Shown: positions 36,579 to 46,073, numbered from the stretch's first letter. The stretch is DNA of 64,000 nt from Rhodobacter sp. (GCA_016704435.1 JADJAB010000001.1:434001-498000), one strand, 5' to 3'. The notes: generated by a model not told the origin, from the sequence alone. Made by a program: numbers and translations.

Positions 36579-37895
36579 ATGGCCATCAGCTATCTGAAGA
36601 AAGCCACCCAGACGGCTGAAGCCGGGCAAACCGACGTGCGCGCCGCGGTCGAGCGGATGCTGGCCGAGATCGAGGCTGGCGGCGACGACGCCGTGCGCCG
36701 GTTTGCCCGCGAGCTGGACAAGTGGGAGGGCGAAATCGTCGTCTCGCCCGCGACGATCCGCGCCGCGGCGACACGGGTGCCCGACAAGCTGAAGGCCGAC
36801 ATCCGCTTTGCCCATGACAACATCCGCCGCTTTGCCGAAGCCCAGCGCGCCACCATCACCGATTGCGAGATCGAGATCCTGCCGGGCCTGACCGCGGGGC
36901 AACGGCAGATCGCGGTTTCGGCCGCGGGGTGCTATGTGCCGGGCGGCCGCTACAGCCATATCGCCAGCGCCATCATGACGATCACCACCGCCAAGGTGGC
37001 TGGCGTGCCCAGCATCGCCGCCTGTTCGCCGCCACGCTCCGGTGAGGGGATTCCCGCCGCAATCCTCTACGCGATGGACCTGTGCGGCGCCGACACCATC
37101 CTGAACCTTGGCGGGGTGCAGGGCGTGGCCGCGATGGCGAACGGCCATTTCGGCCTGCCCAAGGCGGATATCCTGGTCGGCCCCGGCAACCAGTATGTCG
37201 CCGAGGCCAAGCGTATTCTTTATGGCCAGGTCGGCATCGACATGTTCGCCGGCCCCACCGATTCCCTGGTGATCGCCGATGCCACCGCCGATCCCGAACT
37301 GGTCGCCTGGGACCTGGTCGGCCAAGCGGAACATGGCTATAATTCGCCGGTCTGGCTGGTCACGTCGGACCGCGCGTTGGCGGATCGGGTGATGGAACTG
37401 GTGCCCGGCCTGATCGACGAATTGCCGGCCTTGAATGCAGAAAACGCCCGCGCCGCTTGGGCGGATTTTGCCGAAGTCATCCACTGCGACACCGCCGAGG
37501 AAATGGCCCGGGTGGCTGACCGCTATGCGCCCGAGCATTTGCATGTGCAGGCCGCCGATCTGGATTGGTGGCTGCGGCGGCTGCGGGCCTATGGCTCGCT
37601 GTTTCTGGGCGAAGAGACCACCGTGGCCTTTGGCGACAAATGCTCGGGGCCGAACCATGTGCTGCCGACATCTGGCGCCGGGCGCTATACCGGCGGGTTG
37701 TCGGTGCACAAGTTCATGAAGACGGTGACCTGGCAGCGCGCGACGCGCGACGCCTCGCGCCAGCTTGCCATCGCGACGGCCCGCATTTCGCGGCTGGAGG
37801 GAATGGAAGGCCATGCCCGCACCGCCGATGTGCGGCTTGCCAAGTTCTTCCCCGGCGAGGTCTTCGACCTCAGCCCGACGGACGACGTCGCCTGA
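36579..37895 (+). CDS. histidinol-dehydrogenase-family enzyme, HpsN-like sulfonate alcohol dehydrogenase
   Basis: A 438-residue NAD- and zinc-dependent dehydrogenase of the HisD family. The zinc and catalytic residues are kept: Q and H in GQAEHGYNSP, E-H in RYAPEHLHVQ, D in AFGDKCSGPNHVLP, and a C-terminal H in EGMEGHARTADV. In a sulfonate operon with no his genes it is better read as an HpsN relative; HpsN oxidises the CH2OH of 2,3-dihydroxypropanesulfonate to a carboxylate in two steps. Here the product expected from the neighbours is cysteate, which would make cysteinolate the substrate. That last step is inference. Confidence 0.78.
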   Translation: MAISYLKKATQTAEAGQTDVRAAVERMLAEIEAGGDDAVRRFARELDKWEGEIVVSPATIRAAATRVPDKLKADIRFAHDNIRRFAEAQRATITDCEIEILPGLTAGQRQIAVSAAGCYVPGGRYSHIASAIMTITTAKVAGVPSIAACSPPRSGEGIPAAILYAMDLCGADTILNLGGVQGVAAMANGHFGLPKADILVGPGNQYVAEAKRILYGQVGIDMFAGPTDSLVIADATADPELVAWDLVGQAEHGYNSPVWLVTSDRALADRVMELVPGLIDELPALNAENARAAWADFAEVIHCDTAEEMARVADRYAPEHLHVQAADLDWWLRRLRAYGSLFLGEETTVAFGDKCSGPNHVLPTSGAGRYTGGLSVHKFMKTVTWQRATRDASRQLAIATARISRLEGMEGHARTADVRLAKFFPGEVFDLSPTDDVA

Positions 37896-38070
37896 TGCGC
37901 CCCTGACTGGCCACTGATCTGCGCTGGACTCACCTCCCCCTGCCGTGACCCGGCGGGGATTTGGCGGCCACATTCCCGGCATTGCCGAAATTGGATAGTC
38001 AGAACGGAGCGCCGGGCGAATACTGGGGCCAAGACCAGAAAGGACCAGACAAACAACAGGGAGTGACACG

Positions 38071-39294
38071 ATGAAAGAGACCTCAGGTTCCTTGCTTCTG
38101 AGCCGACGTCGTCTGCTGACGACCGGTGCCGTTGCGTTGGCGGCGCCTGCGATCCTGCCGCGCCGGGCGTTTTCCCAACAGGCCAAGGTCATCCGGATCG
38201 GTGGTGCTGTGCCGCTGTCCGGGCCGGTCGCCTATTGGGGCCAGTCGACCGCGCAGGGCTTTGACGACGGCGCGGCGGTGATCAACGAAGCCGGTGGCGT
38301 GATGATCGGCGGCGAGCCGCATATGCTGGAAATCATCAGCTATGACACCAAGGGCGAAGTGGCCGACTCGCGCGCCGCCACCTTGCGGCTGGTCGAACAG
38401 GACGGCTGCAAATACGTCTTCAGCCAGGCGGCGGCGTCAAACGTCGGCATGTTGCAGGTCACCGAACCGGCGGGCGTTCTTTCGATCGTGGCCTGCTGGG
38501 GCTATCTGGACCTGTTCGGCCGCGACTACCCGCTGCACTTCCGGGCCGAGATGTCGGATTACGAACAGGGCTTCGCCTATATCCCGTTCATGCAGGAAAA
38601 ATACGGCAAGGACGCGCTGAAATCGGCGGCCTTCATCGGGCCGAACGATCAGGATGGCACCGATTGCCATTTCTCCTACGAGCGGCTGATGAACTACTAC
38701 GGCATCGGCATGAAGGCGGTCGAGTATTTCAACTGGGAAGACACCGACTTCTACCCGATCGTCGCCAAGACCATCGCGGATCGCCCCGACTTCATCGTCA
38801 CCAGCCCGTCGCCGCCCGGCATCACCGCCTCGATCATCAAGGCGGCGCGGGAACTGGGCTATACCGGGCCGATCTCGTCTCCGGCGGCGTCCGAGACCTC
38901 GACCATCCTGGAGGTCGCGGGCGAGCATGCCGATGGCGTTGTCTTGCCGGTGACAAATGTAACGCCTTCGACCGACACCCAGAAGGCGATCGAAAAGCGG
39001 TTCCTTGACCGGTTCGGCACCTTCAACGCGCTGGCTGGCAACTATTCGTGGTGGATCTATTCGCTGAAAGCGGCCTGGGAAATGGCTGGGACGGCGGAAG
39101 ACACCAAGGCGGTGGCCGAGGCGCTGGCCCAGGTCGAACTGGAAGATACCTATGTCGGCAAGGTGAAGTGGGGCGGCGAGAAGTCCTTCGGCGTGGCCCG
39201 CCAGGGCATCTACGACTGCTACACCACCACCATCGACAAGGGTGTGGCCCAGGTCGAGGACATCCGCTTCCCCGCGCTGCCGGACGACTACTGA
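38071..39294 (+). CDS. branched-chain amino acid/amide-type ABC transporter binding protein, Tat signal
   Basis: A 407-residue LivJ/UrtA-type periplasmic binding protein. The N terminus has a twin-arginine signal (LSRRRLLTTGAVALAAPAIL), then the peripla_BP_6 fold: VIRIGGAVPLSGPVAYWGQS, QGFDDGAAVINEAGGVMIGG, LVEQDGCKYVFSQAAASN, FIGPNDQDGTDCHFSYE. It opens a new operon 175 bases after the sulfonate locus, with GGGAG before the ATG. Ligand unknown: the set of enzymes downstream suggests an amine- or hydroxyl-bearing small molecule rather than leucine. Confidence 0.85.
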   Translation: MKETSGSLLLSRRRLLTTGAVALAAPAILPRRAFSQQAKVIRIGGAVPLSGPVAYWGQSTAQGFDDGAAVINEAGGVMIGGEPHMLEIISYDTKGEVADSRAATLRLVEQDGCKYVFSQAAASNVGMLQVTEPAGVLSIVACWGYLDLFGRDYPLHFRAEMSDYEQGFAYIPFMQEKYGKDALKSAAFIGPNDQDGTDCHFSYERLMNYYGIGMKAVEYFNWEDTDFYPIVAKTIADRPDFIVTSPSPPGITASIIKAARELGYTGPISSPAASETSTILEVAGEHADGVVLPVTNVTPSTDTQKAIEKRFLDRFGTFNALAGNYSWWIYSLKAAWEMAGTAEDTKAVAEALAQVELEDTYVGKVKWGGEKSFGVARQGIYDCYTTTIDKGVAQVEDIRFPALPDDY

Positions 39295-39380
39295 TCCGGA
39301 GCCTTCGGCCGCGACAAGGCCCGCTGCCGGTCCGACACGCCTCGGGCCGGCCCCTTTCCCCCGATCCCCGGAGCCCCGGC

Positions 39381-40244
39381 ATGAGCGACGTTCTTCAGAT
39401 GGGCCTGACCGGGCTGAGCCTCGGGCTGATGTATGCCCTGATCGCCATCGGACTGACGCTGATCTTCGGCGTGATGCGGATCATCCAGTATGCGCATGGC
39501 GAGATGTTCATGCTGGGCGCCTTTACGCTGTACTACTGGCACGCAGAACTGGGCCTGCCCTACTGGCCGGGTGTCGCTGTCAGTGCGCTGCTGATTTTCT
39601 GCGTCGGCGCGGTGCTGCAAGTGGTGCTGTTCAGACCCTTGCAGGGCAAGAACATTCTTTACTCGCTGGCGGTGTCGCTGGGGCTGGTTCTGATCATCTC
39701 GGGCAGTGGGCAACTCCTGTTCGGCACCACCACCAAGGGCATTCCCAGCGCGGTTTCGGGCGGTGTGCTGATCGGGGGGGCCTATCTGAGTTACGAGCGG
39801 ATGGTGATCTCGGCGGTCTCCATCGGGCTGATCATCGCGCTTTGGCTGTTCCTGCGCCGCTCGGTCACCGGCTTTGCCATCCGTGCCGTGGCCGAAGACC
39901 CCGAGACCGCGGCGCTGCAGGGCATCCAGACCGGGCGCATCCACTGGATCGCCTTCGGGCTTGGTTCTGCCATGTCGGCAATCGCCGGCTGCATGATGGG
40001 CACGCTGTTGTCGATCGTGCCGACCATGGGCTTTCTGGCCACCATCAAGGCCTTCATGATCGTCATCATGGGCGGCCTCGGCTCGGTGGTCGGCGCGCTG
40101 ATCGGCGGGCTGATCCTCGGCATGATCGACTCGGTCGTGACCACGACGATCAGCGGCGACATCGCCCTTATCCTCAGTTTCGTGGTGATTTTCCTGATCC
40201 TGGTCTTCCGGCCCTCAGGGCTGTTCGGCCAGAACTGGGACTAG
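39381..40244 (+). CDS. LivH-type transporter permease
   Basis: A 287-residue permease with eight hydrophobic stretches; family text includes GLMYALIAIGLTLIFGVMRI, IIQYAHGEMFMLGAF and AVAEDPETAALQGIQ, with the conserved late segment IVIMGGLGSVVGALIGGLIL. The frame is open further upstream into the binding-protein gene, but homology starts at ATG 39381, preceded by CCCCGGAGCCCC. Works with the LivM-type partner as the channel for the same importer. Confidence 0.88.
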   Translation: MSDVLQMGLTGLSLGLMYALIAIGLTLIFGVMRIIQYAHGEMFMLGAFTLYYWHAELGLPYWPGVAVSALLIFCVGAVLQVVLFRPLQGKNILYSLAVSLGLVLIISGSGQLLFGTTTKGIPSAVSGGVLIGGAYLSYERMVISAVSIGLIIALWLFLRRSVTGFAIRAVAEDPETAALQGIQTGRIHWIAFGLGSAMSAIAGCMMGTLLSIVPTMGFLATIKAFMIVIMGGLGSVVGALIGGLILGMIDSVVTTTISGDIALILSFVVIFLILVFRPSGLFGQNWD

Positions 40245-40285
40245 GCAGCAAGACCGACCGGACAATCCACCTTCAGGACGAGAGC

Positions 40286-41257
40286 ATGCAAGAAACCGAT
40301 CGCCCCCACCGGATCGCCTGGGCCCTGCTGCTGGCCCTGAGCCTGCTCGCGCCGGTGCTGGTGAACTTCGACCTCTATCTGATCCATGTCGGCATCATCA
40401 TCGCGTTCAACGTGGCGCTGGCGGCCAGCCTGTGGATGATCTGGTCGCTGGGGGTGATCTCTTTCGCCCATGCCGGGTTCATGGGGATCGGGGCCTATGC
40501 CTCGGCCCTGGTACTGACCAAGCTGGGCCTGTCGATGTGGTATGGGTTGTGGATCGGCGCTCTGGTATCCGCCGCGCTGGCGCTGGCGATCTCGATCCCC
40601 CTGATGCGGACGCGGGCGGTCTATTTCTTCATGGCCTCCTGGGCGGTGGGCGAGGTGATCAAGCGCAACTTCGCCTATTTCAAGGAGTTCACCGGCGGCT
40701 GGGACGGCGTCTTCGACATCGCGCCGCCGGTGCTGGACCTGGGCTTCCTGCGGGTCGATTTTGCCAACCGCGTGGCCTACTACTACCTCGCGCTGCTGTT
40801 CGTGACGGTGACGGTCTGGATCATCCACCGGATGAATGCCTCGCGCACCGGGATGAACTACTGGGCGATCCACGAAAACGAGCTTCTGGCCCAGCACATC
40901 GGCATCAACGTGTTCCGCCAGAAGGTGATCTGCTTCACCATCGCCTGCACGCTGGTCGGTATCACCGGCGCGCTTTACGCCCATTACCAGACCTATATCA
41001 GCCCCAAGAGCTTCGACATCTGGAAGTCGGAATTCGCGCTGGTCCACCTGATCGTCGGCGGGCTGACCACGGTGGGCGGGCCGGTTGCCGGCGCCATCAG
41101 CCTGACCGTGGTGGACGAGCTTTTGCGCGCCACCGGCTATTTCCGCACGGTGTTCTTCGGCGTGGTGCTGATCGCCTCGGTCCTCTTGCTGCCCGGCGGG
41201 CTCGAGACCATTCCCGGCCGTCTGCGCGGCCTCATCCGGCGCGGCGCGGGCAAGTGA
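40286..41257 (+). CDS. LivM-type transporter permease
   Basis: A 323-residue permease of the LivM class: hydrophobic segments from residue ~12, VISFAHAGFMGIGAYASALV, AVYFFMASWAVGEVIKRNF and the late HLIVGGLTTVGGPVAGAIS. ATG 40286 lies 41 bases after the livH-type stop with GGACGAGAGC just upstream. It is followed after 9 bases by the first ATPase gene. Confidence 0.87.
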   Translation: MQETDRPHRIAWALLLALSLLAPVLVNFDLYLIHVGIIIAFNVALAASLWMIWSLGVISFAHAGFMGIGAYASALVLTKLGLSMWYGLWIGALVSAALALAISIPLMRTRAVYFFMASWAVGEVIKRNFAYFKEFTGGWDGVFDIAPPVLDLGFLRVDFANRVAYYYLALLFVTVTVWIIHRMNASRTGMNYWAIHENELLAQHIGINVFRQKVICFTIACTLVGITGALYAHYQTYISPKSFDIWKSEFALVHLIVGGLTTVGGPVAGAISLTVVDELLRATGYFRTVFFGVVLIASVLLLPGGLETIPGRLRGLIRRGAGK

Positions 41258-41266
41258 GGGCGGATC

Positions 41267-42037
41267 ATGCATGAACTCGAAGCACGCGACCTGCAGATGA
41301 AATTCGGCGGCGTCACCGCCATCGCCGGGCTGAACCTGACCGTGGAGGAAGGCGAGATCCGCGGGCTGATCGGCCCGAACGGTGCGGGAAAGACCACTTT
41401 CTTCAACGCCTGTTCCGGGCGCTATCCGGTCACTGCAGGCGAAATCCGCTATCGTGGCCAAAGGATCAGCGGGTTGAAGCCGCATGAGATTGCGGCGCAG
41501 GGCCTGGTGCGGACGTTCCAGCACGTCACCCTGTTCAAGAAATTCCCGGTCCTGAAGAATGTCATGGCCGGGAACTACCTGCATGCAAGGCACAGCTATC
41601 TCGGCTCGCTCTTGCGCACCCGCAGCACCCGCGAGGCCGAGGCCGGCAGCGAACGCCGCGCCCGCGAGATCCTGGAGTTCGTCGGCCTGACCCGCATCGT
41701 CGGGCAGGAGGCCGCGACCCTGGCGCATGGCCATCAGAAGATGCTGGGCATCGCCATCGCACTGGCGGCGGAACCGAAGATGCTGCTCCTGGACGAGCCC
41801 TGCGCCGGGATGAACAGCGATGAATCGCGCGAGATGATCGCGCTGGTCCGCCGCATCCGCGACACCGGCATCACCATCGTCCTGATCGAGCATGACATGA
41901 AGGTGGTGATGGGCCTGTGCGACCGCATCACCGTGTTGAACTTCGGCAACGAGATCGCCGACGGCACCCCCGCCGAAGTGCGCGCCAACGCAGAGGTCCG
42001 CGAAGCCTATCTGGGGAGCCAGTCGCATGTTGCTTGA
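41267..42037 (+). CDS. LivG-type transporter ATP-binding protein
   Basis: A 256-residue ATPase: Walker A GPNGAGKTTFFNAC, signature-region TLAHGHQKMLGIAIAL (the LivG-class variant of LSGG), Walker B LLLDEPCAGMN, H-loop LIEHDMKVVM. The C-terminal short tail is typical of LivG. Its 3' end overlaps the next ATPase start by 11 bases. Confidence 0.88.
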   Translation: MHELEARDLQMKFGGVTAIAGLNLTVEEGEIRGLIGPNGAGKTTFFNACSGRYPVTAGEIRYRGQRISGLKPHEIAAQGLVRTFQHVTLFKKFPVLKNVMAGNYLHARHSYLGSLLRTRSTREAEAGSERRAREILEFVGLTRIVGQEAATLAHGHQKMLGIAIALAAEPKMLLLDEPCAGMNSDESREMIALVRRIRDTGITIVLIEHDMKVVMGLCDRITVLNFGNEIADGTPAEVRANAEVREAYLGSQSHVA

Positions 42038-42734
42038 GGTCGAAGACCTGCGCGTCCATTACGGCAAGGTCGAGGCCGTCAAGGGCGTGTCGATGACGCT
42101 GGCAAAAGGCCAGATCATCACCTTGATCGGCGCCAACGGGGCGGGCAAAAGCTCGATCCTCAAGGCGATTTCGGGGCTGGTGCGGCCGACCTCCGGCGAC
42201 ATCCGCCACGAAGGCCGCAGCATCGCAGGCCAGCCGCCGCACCGCACCGTCGATCAGGGCATCGTCTACGTCCCCGAAGGGCGGCGGTTGTTCAAGCTGA
42301 TGACCGTGCGCGAAAACCTGCGGATCGGCGCCTATCTCGACCGCGACCGGGCGCGGATCAATCAGGGTATAGACGAGATCTTCGACCGCTTCCCGATGCT
42401 GCGCGACAAGCAGGGCCAACTTGCGGGCAAGCTGTCGGGCGGCCAGCAGCAGATGGTCGCCATCGGCCGCGCCCTGATGGCGCGCCCCAAGGTGCTGTTG
42501 ATGGACGAGCCCTCGCTGGGCCTGTCGCCCCGGATGATCGACGAGATCGCCGCGCTGGTCACCCAGTTGCAGACCTCGGGCCTGTCGATCGTGCTGGTCG
42601 AGCAGAACGCCAATCTGGCGCTGCAGCTGTCCGACCACGGCTATGTGCTGGAAACCGGCTCCATCGTCCTTGAAGGACCGTCGAAAGAGCTGCTCAGCAA
42701 CCCCGAGGTGGCAAAGGCCTATCTGGGCGCGTAA
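42027..42734 (+). CDS. LivF-type transporter ATP-binding protein
   Basis: A 235-residue ATPase: Walker A GANGAGKSSILKAI, signature KLSGGQQQMVAIGRAL, Walker B LLMDEPSLGLSP, H-loop LVEQNANLAL, ending in the LivF-typical YLGA. It completes the five-gene LIV-type importer and is followed after 16 bases by the glutamine-synthetase-like gene, so transport and ligation are cotranscribed. Confidence 0.9.
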   Translation: MLLEVEDLRVHYGKVEAVKGVSMTLAKGQIITLIGANGAGKSSILKAISGLVRPTSGDIRHEGRSIAGQPPHRTVDQGIVYVPEGRRLFKLMTVRENLRIGAYLDRDRARINQGIDEIFDRFPMLRDKQGQLAGKLSGGQQQMVAIGRALMARPKVLLMDEPSLGLSPRMIDEIAALVTQLQTSGLSIVLVEQNANLALQLSDHGYVLETGSIVLEGPSKELLSNPEVAKAYLGA

Positions 42735-42750
42735 CGGAACGGAGGCGACG

Positions 42751-44088
42751 ATGCAGACAGGTGCAGGCAGCATTCCCCCGGCGGGCGAGGACTTCGTGCT
42801 GCTCGGCTATGTCGATCTGGATGGCGTGCTGCGCGGAAAATACGCGACGGCCGAGAAATTCGCCTCATGGTCCGACAAGGGCGGGGCATTCTGCTCGGTC
42901 GTGCTGGGCTGGGACAGCCGCGATGCGCTTTACGACAACCGCCATACCGGCTGGCATACCGGCTATCACGACGATCCGATCCGGGTGGTGCCGGGCGAAG
43001 GCCGGGTGATGCCGGGCGACGGGCGGCTTTTCCACCTGATCGAATACGCCGATGGCCCCGGCGCCGCGATCTGCCCGCGCCGTCTGGCGGGCCGGGTCTG
43101 CGATCAGGCCGAAGGCATGGGCCTGACGACGAAGATGGGGTTTGAGTACGAGTTCTACGTCTTCCGTGAAACTCCCGCCAGCGCGCTGGCCAAGGGCTAT
43201 CGCGGGCTGGAGATGCTGAACCCCAGCACTGGCGGCTATTCCATCCTGCGCACCGCTGTCGAAGACGATTTCTTCTCCGGCATGATGGCCCTTGCCCGCC
43301 AGCTGGACACGCCCTTGGAGGCGATCCACCCCGAGGCCGGCGAAGGCGCGATGGAATACGCCTTTGCGCCGGCGGGGGCGATGGAGGCGGCGGACAGGGC
43401 GGTGATCTACAAGACCTTTTCCAAGGCCTGGGGCCAGCGCCGGGGGCTGAGCCTGTGCTACATGGCCAAGCCGATCAACGGCTTGCCCGGCTGCGGCGGC
43501 CATGTGCATGCGTCGCTGTGGAAGGGCAAGACATCGGCATTCTGGGACGCCAAGGCGCCGGGCAAGCTGTCCGAAACCGCGCGGCACTACATCGGCGGGC
43601 AGTTGAAATACATGCCGGAACTGCTGGCGATGTATGCGCCCACGATCAACTCCTTCACCCGGCTGGCCCCCGGCTTCTGGGCCCCCACCGGCGCCAGCTG
43701 GGGCTTTGACAACCGCACCTGTTCGCTGCGCGTCGTCGGCGACAGCGACAAATCCCTGCGCGTCGAACTGCGCCCCCCGGCAGCAGACGCCAACCCCTAT
43801 CTGGTGCTGGCCGCCGCCCTTGCCTCGGGCCTTCAGGGCATCCGCGAAAAGGCCGACCCTGGCCCGGCGCTTGCCGGCAACGGCTATGACCTGCGCCCCC
43901 CGGCCAGGCGCCGCTTCCCGCAATCGCTGGCCGAGGCGGCCGACCGTCTGCGCCGATCCGCCATGGCGCGCGAGTGGTTCGGCGATGCTTTCGTCGAGCA
44001 TTTCGCCGCCTCGCGCATGGCCGAGGTTGCTGCCCAGCGCGCCCATGTCTCGGACTGGGAACTGAACCGCTATTTCGAAATGATCTGA
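42751..44088 (+). CDS. glutamine-synthetase-family ligase, substrate unknown
   Basis: A 445-residue homologue of GlnA-type ligases. Active-site text: GFEYEFYVFRE (metal-binding glutamates), PEAGEGAMEYAFAP, GCGGHVHASLW (ATP/metal His) and KSLRVELRPPAADANPY (Arg and Glu). It is shorter and more divergent than housekeeping GlnA and lacks the adenylylation loop, like the gamma-glutamyl-amine ligases (PuuA, GlnT, IpuC and relatives) that start degradation of amines by joining them to glutamate. ATG 42751 has GGAGGCGACG before it. The amine could be an aminoalcohol or aminodiol taken up by the LIV-type system; that is inference. Confidence 0.8.
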   Translation: MQTGAGSIPPAGEDFVLLGYVDLDGVLRGKYATAEKFASWSDKGGAFCSVVLGWDSRDALYDNRHTGWHTGYHDDPIRVVPGEGRVMPGDGRLFHLIEYADGPGAAICPRRLAGRVCDQAEGMGLTTKMGFEYEFYVFRETPASALAKGYRGLEMLNPSTGGYSILRTAVEDDFFSGMMALARQLDTPLEAIHPEAGEGAMEYAFAPAGAMEAADRAVIYKTFSKAWGQRRGLSLCYMAKPINGLPGCGGHVHASLWKGKTSAFWDAKAPGKLSETARHYIGGQLKYMPELLAMYAPTINSFTRLAPGFWAPTGASWGFDNRTCSLRVVGDSDKSLRVELRPPAADANPYLVLAAALASGLQGIREKADPGPALAGNGYDLRPPARRRFPQSLAEAADRLRRSAMAREWFGDAFVEHFAASRMAEVAAQRAHVSDWELNRYFEMI

Positions 44089-44104
44089 CCCCGGACCGCA
44101 CAAC

Positions 44105-45277
44105 ATGACCCATGACCTGACCGCCCGCTGGACCTATCCGACCACCATCCATGTCGGCGCCGGCAAGATTGCCGATCTGGCCGCCCACACCGCAGCGCTG
44201 GGAATGCAACGCCCGCTTGTCGTCACCGACAAGGGGCTCGCCAGCCTGCCGATGATCGCTGGCATCATGACGCAGTTGCAGACCGCCGGCCTTCAGGCGG
44301 CGCTGTTTTCCGATGTGCAGGGCAACCCCACCGACCGCAACCTGGCCGCCGGCATCACGGCCTTTCGCGCCGGTGCGCATGACGGGGTGATCGTCGTCGG
44401 CGGCGGCTCGGCGATGGATGTCGGCAAGCTGGTGGCGCTGATGGAGGGCCAGTCGATCCCGGTCTGGGACCTGGAGGATATCGGCGACTGGTGGACGCGG
44501 GCAAAGGCGGATGCGATCCACCCGATCCTGGCGGTGCCGACCACGGCGGGCACGGGGTCAGAGGTAGGCCGGGCGGCGGTGCTGACCAACACCACCGACC
44601 ACACCAAGAAGATCATCTTCCACCCCAGGATCCTGCCCGCGCTGGTGATCGGCGACCCCGAACTGGCGCTTGGCCTGCCGCCCGCGCTGACCGCCGCGAC
44701 CGGGATGGACGCCTTCACCCACAGTTTCGAGACGTTTTGCGTCAACAGCTTTCACCCGATGGCCGATGGCATCGCGCTGGAATCGATGCGGCTGATCCGC
44801 GATCATCTGCCCCGCGCGGTGCAGGATGGGAAGGATCTGGAGGCGCGGACGATGATGTTCGCCGCCGCAATGATGGGCGGAGTGGCGTTTCAGAAGGGCC
44901 TTGGCGCGGTGCATTCCATCGCGCATCCTTTGGGCGCAATCCACGACATCCAGCATGGCCTCGCCAACGCGGTGATCCTGCCCTATGTCGTCGCATTCAA
45001 CCGCCCGGCGATCGAAGGAAAGGTTGCCCGCGTGGCCCATACGCTGGAAATTCCCGGCGGGTTCGACGGCTTCCAGGCTTGGCTTCTGGCCTTCCGTAAG
45101 ACACTTGGCATTCCGCACACCCTGGCCGATCTGGGCGCCACCACCGCCAATGCCGACGAGATCGCCACCAAGGCGCTGGCCGATCCCTCCACCGCCGCCA
45201 ACCCGCGCAAGATGACCGAAAGTGACTTTCGCCGCCTCTACATCGCCGCCGTAACGGGCGATCTGACGATTTCCTGA
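44105..45277 (+). CDS. iron-containing alcohol dehydrogenase
   Basis: A 390-residue group III dehydrogenase. NAD-binding: VIVVGGGSAMDVGKLVAL and VPTTAGTGSEVGR; metal ligands: TGMDAFTHSFE and the block GAVHSIAHPLGAIHDIQHG with three histidines. It would oxidise a primary or secondary alcohol or reduce an aldehyde. In this operon the aldehyde made by a diol dehydratase is the obvious candidate, or an alcohol substrate upstream of it. 16 bases after the ligase gene, 16 before the SDR. Confidence 0.87.
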   Translation: MTHDLTARWTYPTTIHVGAGKIADLAAHTAALGMQRPLVVTDKGLASLPMIAGIMTQLQTAGLQAALFSDVQGNPTDRNLAAGITAFRAGAHDGVIVVGGGSAMDVGKLVALMEGQSIPVWDLEDIGDWWTRAKADAIHPILAVPTTAGTGSEVGRAAVLTNTTDHTKKIIFHPRILPALVIGDPELALGLPPALTAATGMDAFTHSFETFCVNSFHPMADGIALESMRLIRDHLPRAVQDGKDLEARTMMFAAAMMGGVAFQKGLGAVHSIAHPLGAIHDIQHGLANAVILPYVVAFNRPAIEGKVARVAHTLEIPGGFDGFQAWLLAFRKTLGIPHTLADLGATTANADEIATKALADPSTAANPRKMTESDFRRLYIAAVTGDLTIS

Positions 45278-45293
45278 CTGAAAGGAGCCCGCC

Positions 45294-46073
45294 ATGTTCA
45301 CCAAGCTGACTGGCCGCAGCGCCATTGTCACCGGCGCGTCAAAGGGCATCGGACGTGGCATCGCCCTTGGCCTTGCCGCTCAAGGCGCACAGGTCACACT
45401 CGCCGCTCGAGGCGCAGACGCCTTGGAAATCGCCCACGCGGCCATTGCCGCCAAGGCGCCAGCCGCCAAACTGCGCTGCGCCCCCTGCGACGTGGCCGAT
45501 TGGGACCAGGTCCGCCAGATGGTCGATGACGCGGCAAAGGTGCAAGGCGGGCTGTCCATCCTTTGTGCCAACGCGGGCATTTATCCGCAGACCACGATGG
45601 AAGACATGGACCCCGCCGAATGGGACAATGTGATGGCGGTGAACCTGCGGTCATCGTTTCTGGCGGTGAAAGCGGCGATCCCGCATTTCCGCAAGGCCGG
45701 TGGCGGGCGGGTGATCCTGACCTCGTCCATCACCGGCCCGATTACCGGCTATCGCGGCTGGACGCATTATGGGGCGTCAAAGGCGGCACAACTGGGCTTC
45801 ATGCGCTCGGCCGCAATGGAGCTGGCCAAGGACAACGTTACAATCAATGCCGTCCTGCCCGGCAACATCCTGACCGAAGGCTTTGCCGGCAACGGGCCGG
45901 AGTATCTGGCGGCGATGGCGGCCTCGGTGCCCCTTGGCCGGCTTGGCACGGTAGATGACATCGCCAATGCGGTGCTGTTTCTGGCCTCGGACGAGGCGGG
46001 CTATATCACCGCGCAGCAGATCGTTGTGGATGGTGGGCAAGTGGTGCCTGAATCGCTGGACGCAATGGCATGA
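45294..46073 (+). CDS. short-chain dehydrogenase/reductase
   Basis: A 259-residue classical SDR: cofactor motif VTGASKGIGRGIAL, NAG motif CANAGIYP, catalytic Ser in LTSSITGP and Tyr/Lys in YGASKAAQLG, then LPGNILTEGF and the C-terminal ITAQQIVVDGGQ. AAAGGAG lies before the ATG. Its TGA overlaps the diol dehydratase start by 4 bases. Substrate not predictable; probably oxidation or reduction of a hydroxyl/keto intermediate of the same pathway. Confidence 0.87.
   Translation: MFTKLTGRSAIVTGASKGIGRGIALGLAAQGAQVTLAARGADALEIAHAAIAAKAPAAKLRCAPCDVADWDQVRQMVDDAAKVQGGLSILCANAGIYPQTTMEDMDPAEWDNVMAVNLRSSFLAVKAAIPHFRKAGGGRVILTSSITGPITGYRGWTHYGASKAAQLGFMRSAAMELAKDNVTINAVLPGNILTEGFAGNGPEYLAAMAASVPLGRLGTVDDIANAVLFLASDEAGYITAQQIVVDGGQVVPESLDAMA

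Noticed and set aside
36579..37895. Reading the HisD-family gene as hisD of histidine synthesis
   Set aside because: No other his gene is near and it lies in a sulfonate transport and lyase operon; an HpsN-like role fits better, though not proved.
36483..38192. 569-codon minus-strand open frame over the HpsN-like gene
   Set aside because: Antisense to the HisD-family enzyme, whose zinc and catalytic residues are all present on the plus strand.
40241..42028. 595-codon minus-strand open frame over the LivM/LivG genes
   Set aside because: Antisense to genes with Walker and permease signatures; low-complexity Gln/His/Asp-rich text.
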